A DNA stretch of 46,348 nt from JBBRXJ01 sp038248505 (lineage in GTDB: Bacteria > Bacteroidota > Bacteroidia > Bacteroidales > JBBRXJ01). A program made the translations under genes and the position numbers. How positions within the stretch are numbered: the first letter of the stretch is position 1; each line of letters starts with the position of its first letter. Below, one piece after another: positions 34,995-42,746 of the stretch. The stretch spans positions 1 to 46,348 of the forward strand of contig JBBRXJ010000013.1 in the NCBI GenBank assembly GCA_038248505.1. The letters run 5' to 3'. Under the pieces are notes generated by a model. It was not told where the DNA came from. It made no database searches and saw nothing but the letters and a program-made list of their open reading frames with translations.

Positions 34995-35086
34995 TGTTTA
35001 CATATTTTTTGATGATTTGATGTATCAAGGCTATTTTGATTTCATTGTTCAATGCTTTGTTTCGCGCATTAGTTAAGGAAATAAAT

Positions 35087-35875
35087 TCATTTTTTTGATA
35101 CTAAATAATAACCCGCTGTAGTAAAGAAATTTCTTATAAAAGGGATAGCACCAATAAAACCAAATGTTATTCTTGGTTTAAGTTTAAATTTTACCTCATA
35201 ATTTGGATTGATAAAATAGTAAACACGTTTATCAATTTTATAACCTGTTTTTTTAAGAATACGATTAAAACGATCGAGGCTCAATCCCGTATTTTTAATA
35301 TCAATTAAATTATTTATTTTCTCAGCAGATTCGTTACCAAGTTTTAATACCATTTTATATAGAGGTGTTGGTAATAAATGCATAAATGGCATTTTTGAAA
35401 GCACTTTATTTACACACATTTGCTGATGTCCGCCAAATGGGTTTTGCCAAGGAGGAAAGGCGAGAAATACTTTTCCATTAGGTGCGAGAAAACGTTTTAA
35501 GAATTCCATAAAGCGTTCTTGATCTGGAATGTGTTCAATGACATCGCGCATTATCACCAAGTCGAAATCTTTGTCAATTTTTCCTTCAGCTTTGTATATA
35601 TCTTCAACAACTAATGATAAATTATTTACTTTGGGATGTGTTTTGTAAAACTCCTTTGCTAAAGCAACTCTATTTCCTGCAATATCAATCCCTGTAACCT
35701 TGCAATCGCGGTCGAGAAATGGTTTAATATTGCCCCCTTCTGCGCAGCCAATTTCAATAACTTTTGTTGCTGATGTTATTGGATAATGTTTCTCAATAAA
35801 TGGGATAACATAACGATCGGTTGTATATACCTGCTCATTAAAATACTGATCTTTGTTTCTATGACGTTCAAACAT
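35087..35875 (-). CDS. Class I SAM-dependent methyltransferase
   Basis: Cytoplasmic methyltransferase of 262 residues. The Rossmann motifs are clear: motif I VIEIGCAEGGNIKPF, the acidic end of strand 2 (VTGIDIAG), motif II DLVIMRDVIEHIPD and motif III FLAPNGKVFLAFPPW. The C-terminal part has basic and hydrophobic stretches (FGFIGAIPFIRNFF) that may lie on the membrane surface. It resembles UbiG/UbiE-like and sugar- or lipid-modifying methyltransferases, but nothing in the sequence or neighbours identifies the acceptor. The Pho-box-like repeats at 36005-36054 are as near to this gene's start as to the phosphate transporters, so phosphate control is conceivable. Confidence 0.88.
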   Translation of the reverse strand: MFERHRNKDQYFNEQVYTTDRYVIPFIEKHYPITSATKVIEIGCAEGGNIKPFLDRDCKVTGIDIAGNRVALAKEFYKTHPKVNNLSLVVEDIYKAEGKIDKDFDLVIMRDVIEHIPDQERFMEFLKRFLAPNGKVFLAFPPWQNPFGGHQQMCVNKVLSKMPFMHLLPTPLYKMVLKLGNESAEKINNLIDIKNTGLSLDRFNRILKKTGYKIDKRVYYFINPNYEVKFKLKPRITFGFIGAIPFIRNFFTTAGYYLVSKK

Positions 35876-36231
35876 GTTTTCTAAATGTTAAATTTTAAAT
35901 GTTGTCTGCCGAGGCGAAATTATTTGTTGTGAAATTATTTCATTCAAATTGTAAAGTGCGTTGTTTTTACAGTTATAAAATGAAATATAGGAATAGGAAA
36001 GCAGTTTTACCATAACCTTAAGTCAATGTTAAGCCAATGTTAAATATTGCTTATAAAAGTAGTCTTTTGACTGAATTACTTGCTAACATGTTTAGTAAGT
36101 TGCTAAAAATAAACAATATATAAATAATAATATTTTTAATTCTATTATAGTAATAAAAGGAAAAAGGTATATTTTTAAATCCTTACAAATTTAGGTAAAT
36201 AATTGCTAAAACACAATTAGGCTTTTGAAGC
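35876..36231. other. Divergent intergenic region, methyltransferase / phosphate transporters
   Basis: No gene. It contains the 11-bp-phased TTAACA-like repeats (36005-36054), a small hairpin AGTC-TTTT-GACT (36061-36072) whose loop gives a TTTG, and a TATATTTT box (36168-36175) about 56 nt before the PiT start that could serve as a -7 element. The rest is very AT-rich. Confidence 0.5.
36005..36054. promoter_or_regulatory. Pho-box-like array of 11-bp-phased repeats
   Basis: Hexamers spaced exactly 11 bp apart read TTTTAC (36005), CCTTAA (36016), TGTTAA (36027), TGTTAA (36038) and GCTTAT (36049), each with TTA at positions 3-5. On the minus strand the central two are TTAACA, identical to the Bacillus PhoP half-site, and the 11-bp spacing is the one used by OmpR/PhoB-type regulators in general. 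The two central units also share the spacer G-(T/C)-C-A-A before them. It sits 178 nt before the first PiT gene and 130 nt before the divergent methyltransferase. A PhoB-type regulator gene is 5 kb away. Function is inferred. Confidence 0.55.
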
Positions 36232-38430
36232 ATGGAAGGCTTTTACATCACTATTATAGCTATTTTATTGATACTTGCCATTGCAGACTTAATTGTTGGC
36301 GTGAGTAATGACGCGCTAAATTTTTTGGGTCAAGCAATTGGATCTAAGGCGGCTACGTATAAAACTATTTTAATTGTTGCATCGATAGGTATTCTAGCAG
36401 GAGCCATTTTTTCTGATGGTATGATGGAAATTGCTCGACGTGGTATTTTTAATCCTGGCCAACTTACCTTTTCAGATTTAATGATTATTTGCTTGTCAAT
36501 GATGTTAGCGGATGTTTTGCTCCTTGATATTTTTAACGCGTATGGATTACCAACCTCAACAACTGTATCTCTTGTTTTTGAATTATTAGGAGCAACTTTA
36601 GGCTTGGCTCTAATAAAATCATTTAATGGGAATGTAAATCCTTTAACTTTAATAAATATTGATAGTGCATTCATTATAGTATTAGGAATTCTTTTATCAC
36701 TTCTAATAGCCTTTCCTTTAGGTGCATTAGTTCAATTTATTACAAGATGTATTTTTACTTTTAATTATGATAAGTCATTAAAATATATGGGCTCTATTTG
36801 GGGTGCCATATCTATTACTATAATAATGTATTTCTTGGTTTTAAAAGAAGCAGAACATGTCCCCTTTATTAAGAATCACACCATTATTTGGATTCGCAAT
36901 AATGAGTTGATACTATTTATTTCTTGTTTCTTGTTTTTCATTTTTTTATTTCAGTTTTTACATTCGTTTTTCAGGTTACACATTTTGAAATTAGTCACAC
37001 TTGCAGGAACATTTGCACTAGCAATGGCATTTGCATCAAATGATTTAGTTAATTTTATTGGAGTTCCATTAGCGGCTTTGCTTGCTTATAATGATTTTGT
37101 TGCAAGCGTTTTTCAAGCCGATGATTTTGTTGTTGGGATTTTATTGCATCCTTTTAAAACTCCATCAGGTTTTTTAATTATCTCTGGATTAATAATGATA
37201 GTAACGATTGTTATTTCACGAAAATCTCGTTTTGTAACACAAACTGCACTTGATCTCAGCAGTCAGAATGACGAATATGAGAGATTTAAACCCTCTGTTT
37301 TTGCACAATTTTTAGTGCGTGGCTTTCTTATTGTGAATTATTTATTAAAACGAATTATCCCTGTTTCGTTGCAGCGACAAATAGATAAAAGATTTGATGT
37401 TGCTATAAAGTCAAAGGAATATGAACCAACTGCCAATTTTGATTTAATTCGTGCTTCAGTTAACCTAGTAACTGCAAGTATGCTTATAGCATTCGGAACA
37501 GCACATAGAATGCCTTTCTCAACTACTTTTGTAACTTTTATGGTTGGTATGGGTAGCTCATTAGCTGATAGGGCGTGGGATCGAGAGAATGCTGTTTACC
37601 GTGTTGCAGGTATGGCTACGGTGCTAGGTGGTTGGTTTTATACTACTATGGCTGGTTTCTTTTTGGCAATGGTAATAGCCATGCTTCTCTATTTGGGAGG
37701 TGCTTATGCTTTGATATTTATTATTATTGGCTTTATTGTTATTACTATACGAACGCATGTGGCATTCAGACGTATAGAGATGCAACGATTTGCTCATAGA
37801 GAGATTGGAGAAAACATTACTGACAAATCACTACAAATTATTCGAAAAGATTATATTTCACAAAACATTTCTCAGATATCTGAATTGTTTCACCTTTTTA
37901 CGCAGGCACTTTGTTCTGCTGATAGAATTGCTCTCAAAAAATGCCGATATCGTTTAAAAAATACAATCCAAAAAACGATCGTATTGAAACAAACGATAGC
38001 TAAACAAATCGTTCATATTGAAGAGGAGAATATTGAAGAGGCTAAACATTTATTAGAGCAACTTTCTTTAATAAATAGGATCAGTAAAAATTTAGTTTTT
38101 CTTGTTAGTCAATCTATTCAGTTTATTAATAACGGTCACAGAGAATTTAATGCTGATCAAAAAAATGATATTCAGCAATTAGATAATCTTATTTTACAAT
38201 TTATAGATGCAATTATTGTAGTGCAACAAACTGATAAAAAAGATGATTTTGATAATCTGCTTATTAGAAAAAAAGAATTAGAAGAATTAGAAGAAAATTT
38301 AAAACATAAGCAAATAGAATGTATTAAAAGCAATCAGGCTGGAATATCAGCTAGTTTACTATTAATAGAATTAATTAATGAAAGCGCCATTTTGCATGGT
38401 AACTATTTTAAGTTGTTAAAGCTGAATTAA
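36232..38430 (+). CDS. PiT-family inorganic phosphate transporter with PhoU-like C-terminal domain
   Basis: Inner-membrane phosphate permease of 732 residues. Residues 1-520 hold about 12 helices with the two inverted PiT signatures in altered form: GVSNDALNFLGQAIGSKAAT near the start and AFASNDLVNFIGVPLAAL at about 265-285; the Asn-Asp pairs of each are kept. The central segment FRTAHRMPFSTTF-like (GTAHRMPFSTTFVTFMVG) matches the second TSTT-type motif. Residues about 525-732 are a soluble, helix-rich, charged domain (FHLFTQALCSADRIALKKCR, LIRKKELEELEENL) resembling PhoU. It is followed 30 nt later by a second PiT gene, so both are likely one operon, and it lies downstream of Pho-box-like repeats. 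Whether phosphate is moved with H+ or Na+ cannot be told. Confidence 0.9.
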   Translation: MEGFYITIIAILLILAIADLIVGVSNDALNFLGQAIGSKAATYKTILIVASIGILAGAIFSDGMMEIARRGIFNPGQLTFSDLMIICLSMMLADVLLLDIFNAYGLPTSTTVSLVFELLGATLGLALIKSFNGNVNPLTLINIDSAFIIVLGILLSLLIAFPLGALVQFITRCIFTFNYDKSLKYMGSIWGAISITIIMYFLVLKEAEHVPFIKNHTIIWIRNNELILFISCFLFFIFLFQFLHSFFRLHILKLVTLAGTFALAMAFASNDLVNFIGVPLAALLAYNDFVASVFQADDFVVGILLHPFKTPSGFLIISGLIMIVTIVISRKSRFVTQTALDLSSQNDEYERFKPSVFAQFLVRGFLIVNYLLKRIIPVSLQRQIDKRFDVAIKSKEYEPTANFDLIRASVNLVTASMLIAFGTAHRMPFSTTFVTFMVGMGSSLADRAWDRENAVYRVAGMATVLGGWFYTTMAGFFLAMVIAMLLYLGGAYALIFIIIGFIVITIRTHVAFRRIEMQRFAHREIGENITDKSLQIIRKDYISQNISQISELFHLFTQALCSADRIALKKCRYRLKNTIQKTIVLKQTIAKQIVHIEEENIEEAKHLLEQLSLINRISKNLVFLVSQSIQFINNGHREFNADQKNDIQQLDNLILQFIDAIIVVQQTDKKDDFDNLLIRKKELEELEENLKHKQIECIKSNQAGISASLLLIELINESAILHGNYFKLLKLN

Positions 38431-38460
38431 AAAGTATATTAACCCTTTAAATTAAAATTT

Positions 38461-39873
38461 ATGTTTGGATTAGAACCTACCTTAGCATACCTTTTGGTGC
38501 TATGTATTATTGCCATTTGTGCTTTTGAATTTATAAATGGATTTCATGATACTGCGAATGCTGTTGCAACTGTAATTTATACAAATTCATTACCGCCTAG
38601 GGTAGCCGTAGTATGGTCTGGATTAATGAATTTCATTGGTGTGTATGTTGGTGGAATTGCTGTAGCAATGGGTATTGTTAATTTGTTGCCCATGTCTATT
38701 CTCATTGATCAAAATGTATATCATAGTTTGGCTATGATATTGGCAATTGTTATTACAGCCATTTTATGGAATTTGGGTACTTGGTATATTGGTATCCCTT
38801 GTTCAAGTTCTCATACATTAATTGGTTCAATTTTTGGTGTTGCCATCGCGTATGGTCTAATTCCAGGCAATGAAGGCGTGGCTCTTAATTGGGGGAAAGT
38901 AAAGGATGTTGGTTTGTCTTTGATGATTTCACCATTATTTGGTTTTAGTTTAGCTATTTTATTAATGTTGTTTTTAAAGAAAGTTGTGAAGGATAAGAAA
39001 ATTTTTGATGAACCGAATGACAGGAAGGCTCCTCCATTCTGGATTCGTTTAATTCTAATTTTAACTTGCACGAGTGTTAGTTTCTCACATGGTTCAAATG
39101 ATGGTCAGAAGGGTGTAGGGTTAATGATGATTGTTTTAATCGGATTAATTCCAACCTATTTTGCCCTGGATCATACAAGACATCCAGATGATTTAATGAA
39201 TAATATTAATAGGGTAGAATTAGCAGTTAAAAATATTAATCGTTCAAATCTTTCTATACAAGATGAAGCGGTTTTAATGACTATTGATATCCGTATTGAC
39301 AGTCTTTCATCATATTTAAGTGGAGTTACAAAGTTTTATGAAATGGATAAAAAGCTACATTTTCAAGTAAGAAAAGAAATTATTATGGTTTCAAAAGATA
39401 TTGATAAGTTACTCAAACATAATCCGGATGAATCAAATATTATATTAACGAAAGAGTCAAAAGCGACTTTAATTTCTAGCATTTCGGAATTAAAAAAATA
39501 TACCGAATATGCGCCTTGGTGGGTAATTTTAATGATTTCTATATCTTTAGGTTTGGGTACAATGATTGGTTGGAAGCGTATTGTTGTAACAGTAGGGGAA
39601 AAGATAGGGAAGACCCCTCTTACATATGCTCAAGGTGCAAGTGCAGAGCTTGTCGCATCTACTACTATTCTGGTCAGTACATATATGGGATTGCCTGTTA
39701 GTACTACTCACGTATTGTCATCGGGTGTTGCAGGAGCTATGGTTGCCAAAAAAGGCAAAGGGAATCTTCGTCGAAAAACCGTTCGTAATATTTTAATTGC
39801 TTGGATTGTTACCTTACCTGTAACAATAATTGTGGCAGGAGGATTGTTTCTATTGTTGAGAATGCTTTTTTAA
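38461..39873 (+). CDS. PiT-family inorganic phosphate transporter (canonical)
   Basis: Second phosphate permease, 470 residues. It keeps the classical motifs: FINGFHDTANAVATVIYT at residues 21-39 and FSHGSNDGQKGVGLMMIV near 205-222, with GIPCSSSHTLIGSIFG and GLPVSTTHVLSSGVAGAM as the paired substrate-site repeats. A hydrophilic, helical insert of about 130 residues (RHPDDLMNNINRVELAVKN to ISELKKYTEYAP) separates the two halves, as in several bacterial Pit proteins. It is in the same operon as the longer PiT protein, 30 nt downstream. Having two differing PiT genes side by side suggests different affinity, or a heteromeric or regulatory pairing. Confidence 0.95.
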   Translation: MFGLEPTLAYLLVLCIIAICAFEFINGFHDTANAVATVIYTNSLPPRVAVVWSGLMNFIGVYVGGIAVAMGIVNLLPMSILIDQNVYHSLAMILAIVITAILWNLGTWYIGIPCSSSHTLIGSIFGVAIAYGLIPGNEGVALNWGKVKDVGLSLMISPLFGFSLAILLMLFLKKVVKDKKIFDEPNDRKAPPFWIRLILILTCTSVSFSHGSNDGQKGVGLMMIVLIGLIPTYFALDHTRHPDDLMNNINRVELAVKNINRSNLSIQDEAVLMTIDIRIDSLSSYLSGVTKFYEMDKKLHFQVRKEIIMVSKDIDKLLKHNPDESNIILTKESKATLISSISELKKYTEYAPWWVILMISISLGLGTMIGWKRIVVTVGEKIGKTPLTYAQGASAELVASTTILVSTYMGLPVSTTHVLSSGVAGAMVAKKGKGNLRRKTVRNILIAWIVTLPVTIIVAGGLFLLLRMLF

Positions 39874-39912
39874 TCAGTGAGACTATAATTTAAGGAAGGA
39901 TAGTGAAGAAAT

Positions 39913-39980
39913 TATATAGCATAACTCATGCCCGTGAGGTTAGATGGGGATTATGATCGAATCCTCTGCGGCAGAGAAGG
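39913..39980 (+). repeat. Dispersed repeat copy B
   Basis: Ungapped counterpart of copy A (33982-34049), 49/68 identical by hand count, including TATATAG at the left border and CAGAGAAGG at the right. It lies in the 238-bp gap between two convergent genes and is followed after 43 nt by a large hairpin. In the frame where copy A reads without stops, this copy has TGA and TAG after NSCP, then continues G-I-M-I-E-S-S-A-A-E-K-D and stays open through the left arm of the hairpin. A 66-codon frame beginning at 39928 in another phase is not credible as a gene. Confidence 0.55.
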
Positions 39981-40023
39981 ACTTAGGCGATATTCCCGAA
40001 GCACTACATCGAAAGAAAATTTT

Positions 40024-40069
40024 TTTCAATTACTACCTCGACAGCTTTGCTGCGAGGTAGTAATTGAAA
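40024..40069. repeat. Large near-perfect hairpin between convergent PiT and phoR genes
   Basis: Arms TTTCAATTACTACCTCG (40024-40040) and its exact complement (40053-40069) enclose A-CAGC-TTT-GCTG, giving a 21-bp stem with one bulged A and a 3-nt loop. No clean T tract follows on either strand, so it is not a classical intrinsic terminator, but it may block read-through between the two converging transcripts. It may also be part of a mobile repeat that includes copy B just to its left. Confidence 0.7.
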
Positions 40070-40111
40070 TATTAGAAAAAGCCTGGGTGCCATTTTTTGT
40101 ACTTGAGCTTT

Positions 40112-41161
40112 TTATTTGTTCAGTGTAAAGGAGAAGGTTGTCCCAATCCCAATTTCACTACGTACATTTATTGTTTGTTTATGAGCTTCAATAATATGTT
40201 TTACAATGGACAAACCCAATCCAGTGCCCCCTTTTTCGCGACTTCTGCTTTTGCTAACCCTATAGAAACGCTCAAAAATACGAAGCATATTTTCTTCTGA
40301 AATTCCAATACCCGTATCAGAAATTTCTAATAGAATTTTTTCATCCATATCGTAAAGCCCAATAGATGCCTTGCCGCCAGGTTTGTTGTAATTGATTGCA
40401 TTTGAAAGTAAATTTACAATTACTTGTCGTACTCTGTTTTTATCCGCATATACAATACAAGAGGAAAGAGACCCTTTTTTCATTTTTACGTCAATCTCAG
40501 TCTTTTGCGTTAATATCGAAAATGAATCAATTACTTCAGCTACTAGGTCATTTAAGCTAAATTTCTCAGCATCGAGTTTTAGTTTGCCATCCTCAATACG
40601 TGATATCATTTCTAAATCACTAACCATATCGTTCATTCGTTCAACATTAGAGATCGCTCTTTGAAGGTAATTCATATTTATAGTTTCATCTTTAAGACCT
40701 CCGTCAATAAGAGCTTCTAAATAACCTTGTATGTTAAAAATGGGTGTTTTTAGCTCATGTGACACATTGCCGAGAAACTGTTTTCTGTATTCCTCCAATT
40801 TTTTGAGATTTTCAAATTCTTTAACCTCATCAGATATATTTCGAATAATATCTTCTTCAACATCATGAATTACATCACGGCTCATGTCCATTCGTAAAGC
40901 AGTGATATCTTTAGTGAATTTAGCTTTTGATATTATTTTGTAAATAAGTTTTATACGTCTATAAATAAATGATTCAATCGCATAAAAAACAACAAAAAAG
41001 CTTAATATAAAAATGTAGAGTGAGAGTAATAGGATGATATCCCATGATAGGTTTATGCTAAAAAGATATTCAAGCGCAAAGGCAGAGAGAGCAACAAGGA
41101 TACTAATTGCAAGTGCTGTGCTAATGGCTACTTTAAGAGGAGTTATGTTTTTTATTGCCAT
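40112..41161 (-). CDS. phoR: PhoR-like sensor histidine kinase
   Basis: Inner-membrane sensor kinase of 349 residues. Two N-terminal membrane helices (VAISTALAISILVALSAFAL; IILLLSLYIFILSFFVVFYA) are joined by a very short periplasmic loop, so sensing is probably through partners or within the membrane, as in PhoR. HisKA has FLGNVSHELKTPIFNIQGYL (H135), and the ATPase has NLLSNAINYN, DTGIGI, FERFYRV and GGTGLGLSIVKHI. The HELKTPIFNIQGY form is typical of Bacteroidota PhoR. The gene starts 5 nt after phoB, so the two form an operon, and it converges on the phosphate transporter operon. The phoR name is by similarity and context. Confidence 0.88.
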   Translation of the reverse strand: MAIKNITPLKVAISTALAISILVALSAFALEYLFSINLSWDIILLLSLYIFILSFFVVFYAIESFIYRRIKLIYKIISKAKFTKDITALRMDMSRDVIHDVEEDIIRNISDEVKEFENLKKLEEYRKQFLGNVSHELKTPIFNIQGYLEALIDGGLKDETINMNYLQRAISNVERMNDMVSDLEMISRIEDGKLKLDAEKFSLNDLVAEVIDSFSILTQKTEIDVKMKKGSLSSCIVYADKNRVRQVIVNLLSNAINYNKPGGKASIGLYDMDEKILLEISDTGIGISEENMLRIFERFYRVSKSRSREKGGTGLGLSIVKHIIEAHKQTINVRSEIGIGTTFSFTLNK

Positions 41162-41166
41162 AGAAT

Positions 41167-41877
41167 TTAATCTACAAATTTATATCCTACTCCTTTAATA
41201 GTTTTTATTTGTTCATCACCAATTTTCTCTCTTAATTTACGGATATGCACGTCAATGGTACGATCACTTACAATTACATCATTTCCCCATACAGCGTTAA
41301 ATATTTGCTCGCGAGTAAAAACTCTATCGGGTTTTGAGATAAGAAGTAGGAGCAATTCAAATTCTTTTTTAGGCATCTCCATTTCTTTAGTACCAACTGT
41401 TATGATATATCTTTCAGGATCAATAATCAAATTTCCTATGTGTATGGTTTTATCATCTTCATTCATCTCATTCAATGTTTTCGATTCTGTTTTTTCAAAT
41501 CGTTTTAACATTGCTTTTATCTTGCTGATTAGTACCCTTGCTCGTATAGGTTTATTGATATAGTCGTCTCCGCCTGCTTCAAATCCTGCAATTTGAGAGT
41601 AGTCTTCGTTACGTGCTGTTAGAAATGCTATAATTGTATTATCCATTATACTAAGAGCACGTAATTTTTCACATGTTTCTATGCCATCCATTCCAGGCAT
41701 CATAATATCGAGAAGGATAATATGAGGTATGATTTCTTTTGCTTTTATAATTGCTTTCTCTCCACTTTCGGCAGTAAAAACTTTAAAGCCGTTTTGTTTT
41801 AGATTATAGCTGAGAAATTCAAGTATGTCGGCTTCATCATCAACGAGAAGTACTTTGTAATTTTCTGAATGAATCAT
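41167..41877 (-). CDS. phoB: PhoB-like response regulator (OmpR family)
   Basis: DNA-binding response regulator of 236 residues. The receiver has the acidic pocket LLVDDEAD, the phospho-acceptor ILLDIMMPGMDG (D57), LTARNEDYSQIAGFEAGGDDY and the conserved Lys in NKPI. From about residue 140 a winged helix follows (KEFELLLLLISKPDRVFTREQI, VSDRTIDVHIRKLREKIG, IKGVGYKF). The AFLTARxEDYSQIAGF run is characteristic of the PhoB group of Bacteroidota. It is cotranscribed with the kinase and lies next to two phosphate transporters whose upstream region carries 11-bp-phased repeats, the expected binding pattern of this regulator class. Confidence 0.88.
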   Translation of the reverse strand: MIHSENYKVLLVDDEADILEFLSYNLKQNGFKVFTAESGEKAIIKAKEIIPHIILLDIMMPGMDGIETCEKLRALSIMDNTIIAFLTARNEDYSQIAGFEAGGDDYINKPIRARVLISKIKAMLKRFEKTESKTLNEMNEDDKTIHIGNLIIDPERYIITVGTKEMEMPKKEFELLLLLISKPDRVFTREQIFNAVWGNDVIVSDRTIDVHIRKLREKIGDEQIKTIKGVGYKFVD

Positions 41878-42094
41878 TTTATTTCTTCTTTATGCAAATT
41901 GTTGAAGTAAAGATATATAAATCAAAGTGAACCCCAATATATTTTAGAGAGAAGATTCATCTTAAATGTGATTGATTAATAGAGTATTGGCCATATTGGG
42001 TAATAAAATGTTGTAAATCAATAGGGCTTTATTTAGTAGGCTCAATTATACATCATTTGTCTTTATAATAAAGCTAAATGTATGAATGTTAAGA

Positions 42095-42134
42095 TATTTT
42101 ATGGGATAGGAATCGTTCTGTCTTCCATAAAATA
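42095..42134. repeat. Perfect 10-bp inverted repeat with 20-nt loop
   Basis: TATTTTATGG and CCATAAAATA are exact complements around GATAGGAATCGTTCTGTCTT. There is no T tract. It lies midway between the divergent phoB and yqeY genes and could be an operator or a remnant of a small element. Confidence 0.4.
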
Positions 42135-42243
42135 CACACAATAGTAAGGCCACAGAGCTATTGATGGCTTTAATGCCTCACGTAAATGGCTGTTTTTAAA
42201 GGCAATATCAATAACATTATTATTAAATATCCTCATTTTCTGT

Positions 42244-42272
42244 TTTGTAAAGAAGATAATCAGCTATATTTA
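42244..42272 (+). promoter_or_regulatory. Predicted promoter of yqeY operon
   Basis: TTTG (42244-42247), a 17-nt spacer, then TATATTTA (42265-42272), one base off the TAnnTTTG consensus, 14 nt before the ATG. Spacing and both boxes fit Bacteroidota promoters. Confidence 0.45.
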
Positions 42273-42286
42273 CATAAAAAACAATT

Positions 42287-42739
42287 ATGGCACTATTTGA
42301 TAAGATAAGTGAAGATATAAAGGCTGCAATGCTAGCTCGTCAGCAAGATAAATTGGAGGCGTTACGATCAATAAAGGCAGCGTTTTTAGTTGCTCGTACA
42401 AGTACAGGTGCAACGGCTGTTTTATCTGATGATGAAGAGATGAAAATCATTCAGAAGTTGGTAAAGCAACGAAAAGATTCAGCGGATATTTATAAAGCTC
42501 AAAATCGTGATGATCTTTATACAAAAGAAGTTTTTGAGGTGGAGGTCATTTCTCAATATCTCCCTAAGCAAATGGATGAAAGTGAAGTGGCTGAAATCAT
42601 AAAAGGCATTATAGCGAACGTCGGTGCTAAAGCCCCATCGGATATGGGTAAGGTAATGGGCATTGCTTCCAAACAATTTGCTGGTAAAGCGGATAATAAA
42701 GTTGTTTCTGATATAGTAAAACGTCTTTTAAGTAACTAA
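42287..42739 (+). CDS. yqeY: GatB/YqeY domain-containing protein
   Basis: Small cytoplasmic protein of 150 residues with the YqeY fold that is also the tRNA-binding tail of GatB. Free-standing YqeY is thought to assist tRNA-dependent amidation or a related tRNA step, but its role is not settled. Visible are the N-terminal MALFDKISEDIKAAMLARQQ, LEALRSIKAAF, the KLVKQRKDSADIYK helix, EVEVISQYLPKQMDESE and the C-terminal DMGKVMGIASKQFAGKADNK followed by VVSDIVKRLL. It begins 14 nt after a predicted promoter and is followed 7 nt later by an NmrA-like gene. Confidence 0.95.
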   Translation: MALFDKISEDIKAAMLARQQDKLEALRSIKAAFLVARTSTGATAVLSDDEEMKIIQKLVKQRKDSADIYKAQNRDDLYTKEVFEVEVISQYLPKQMDESEVAEIIKGIIANVGAKAPSDMGKVMGIASKQFAGKADNKVVSDIVKRLLSN

Positions 42740-42746
42740 TTTTTAT

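Larger units (their letters stand above)
41878..42286. other. 409-bp divergent intergenic region, phoB / yqeY
   Basis: No credible gene; the longest plus-strand ATG frame noticed (20 codons from 42081) lies over a dyad. The notable items are an exact 10-bp inverted repeat TATTTTATGG / CCATAAAATA (42095-42104 and 42125-42134) with a 20-nt loop, and the yqeY promoter at 42244-42272. No phased Pho-box repeats are seen near phoB itself. Confidence 0.5.

Noticed and set aside
39928..40128. 66-codon plus-strand frame across repeat copy B and the hairpin
   Set aside because: It crosses the large hairpin, is not shared with copy A in the same frame, and has no recognisable features.
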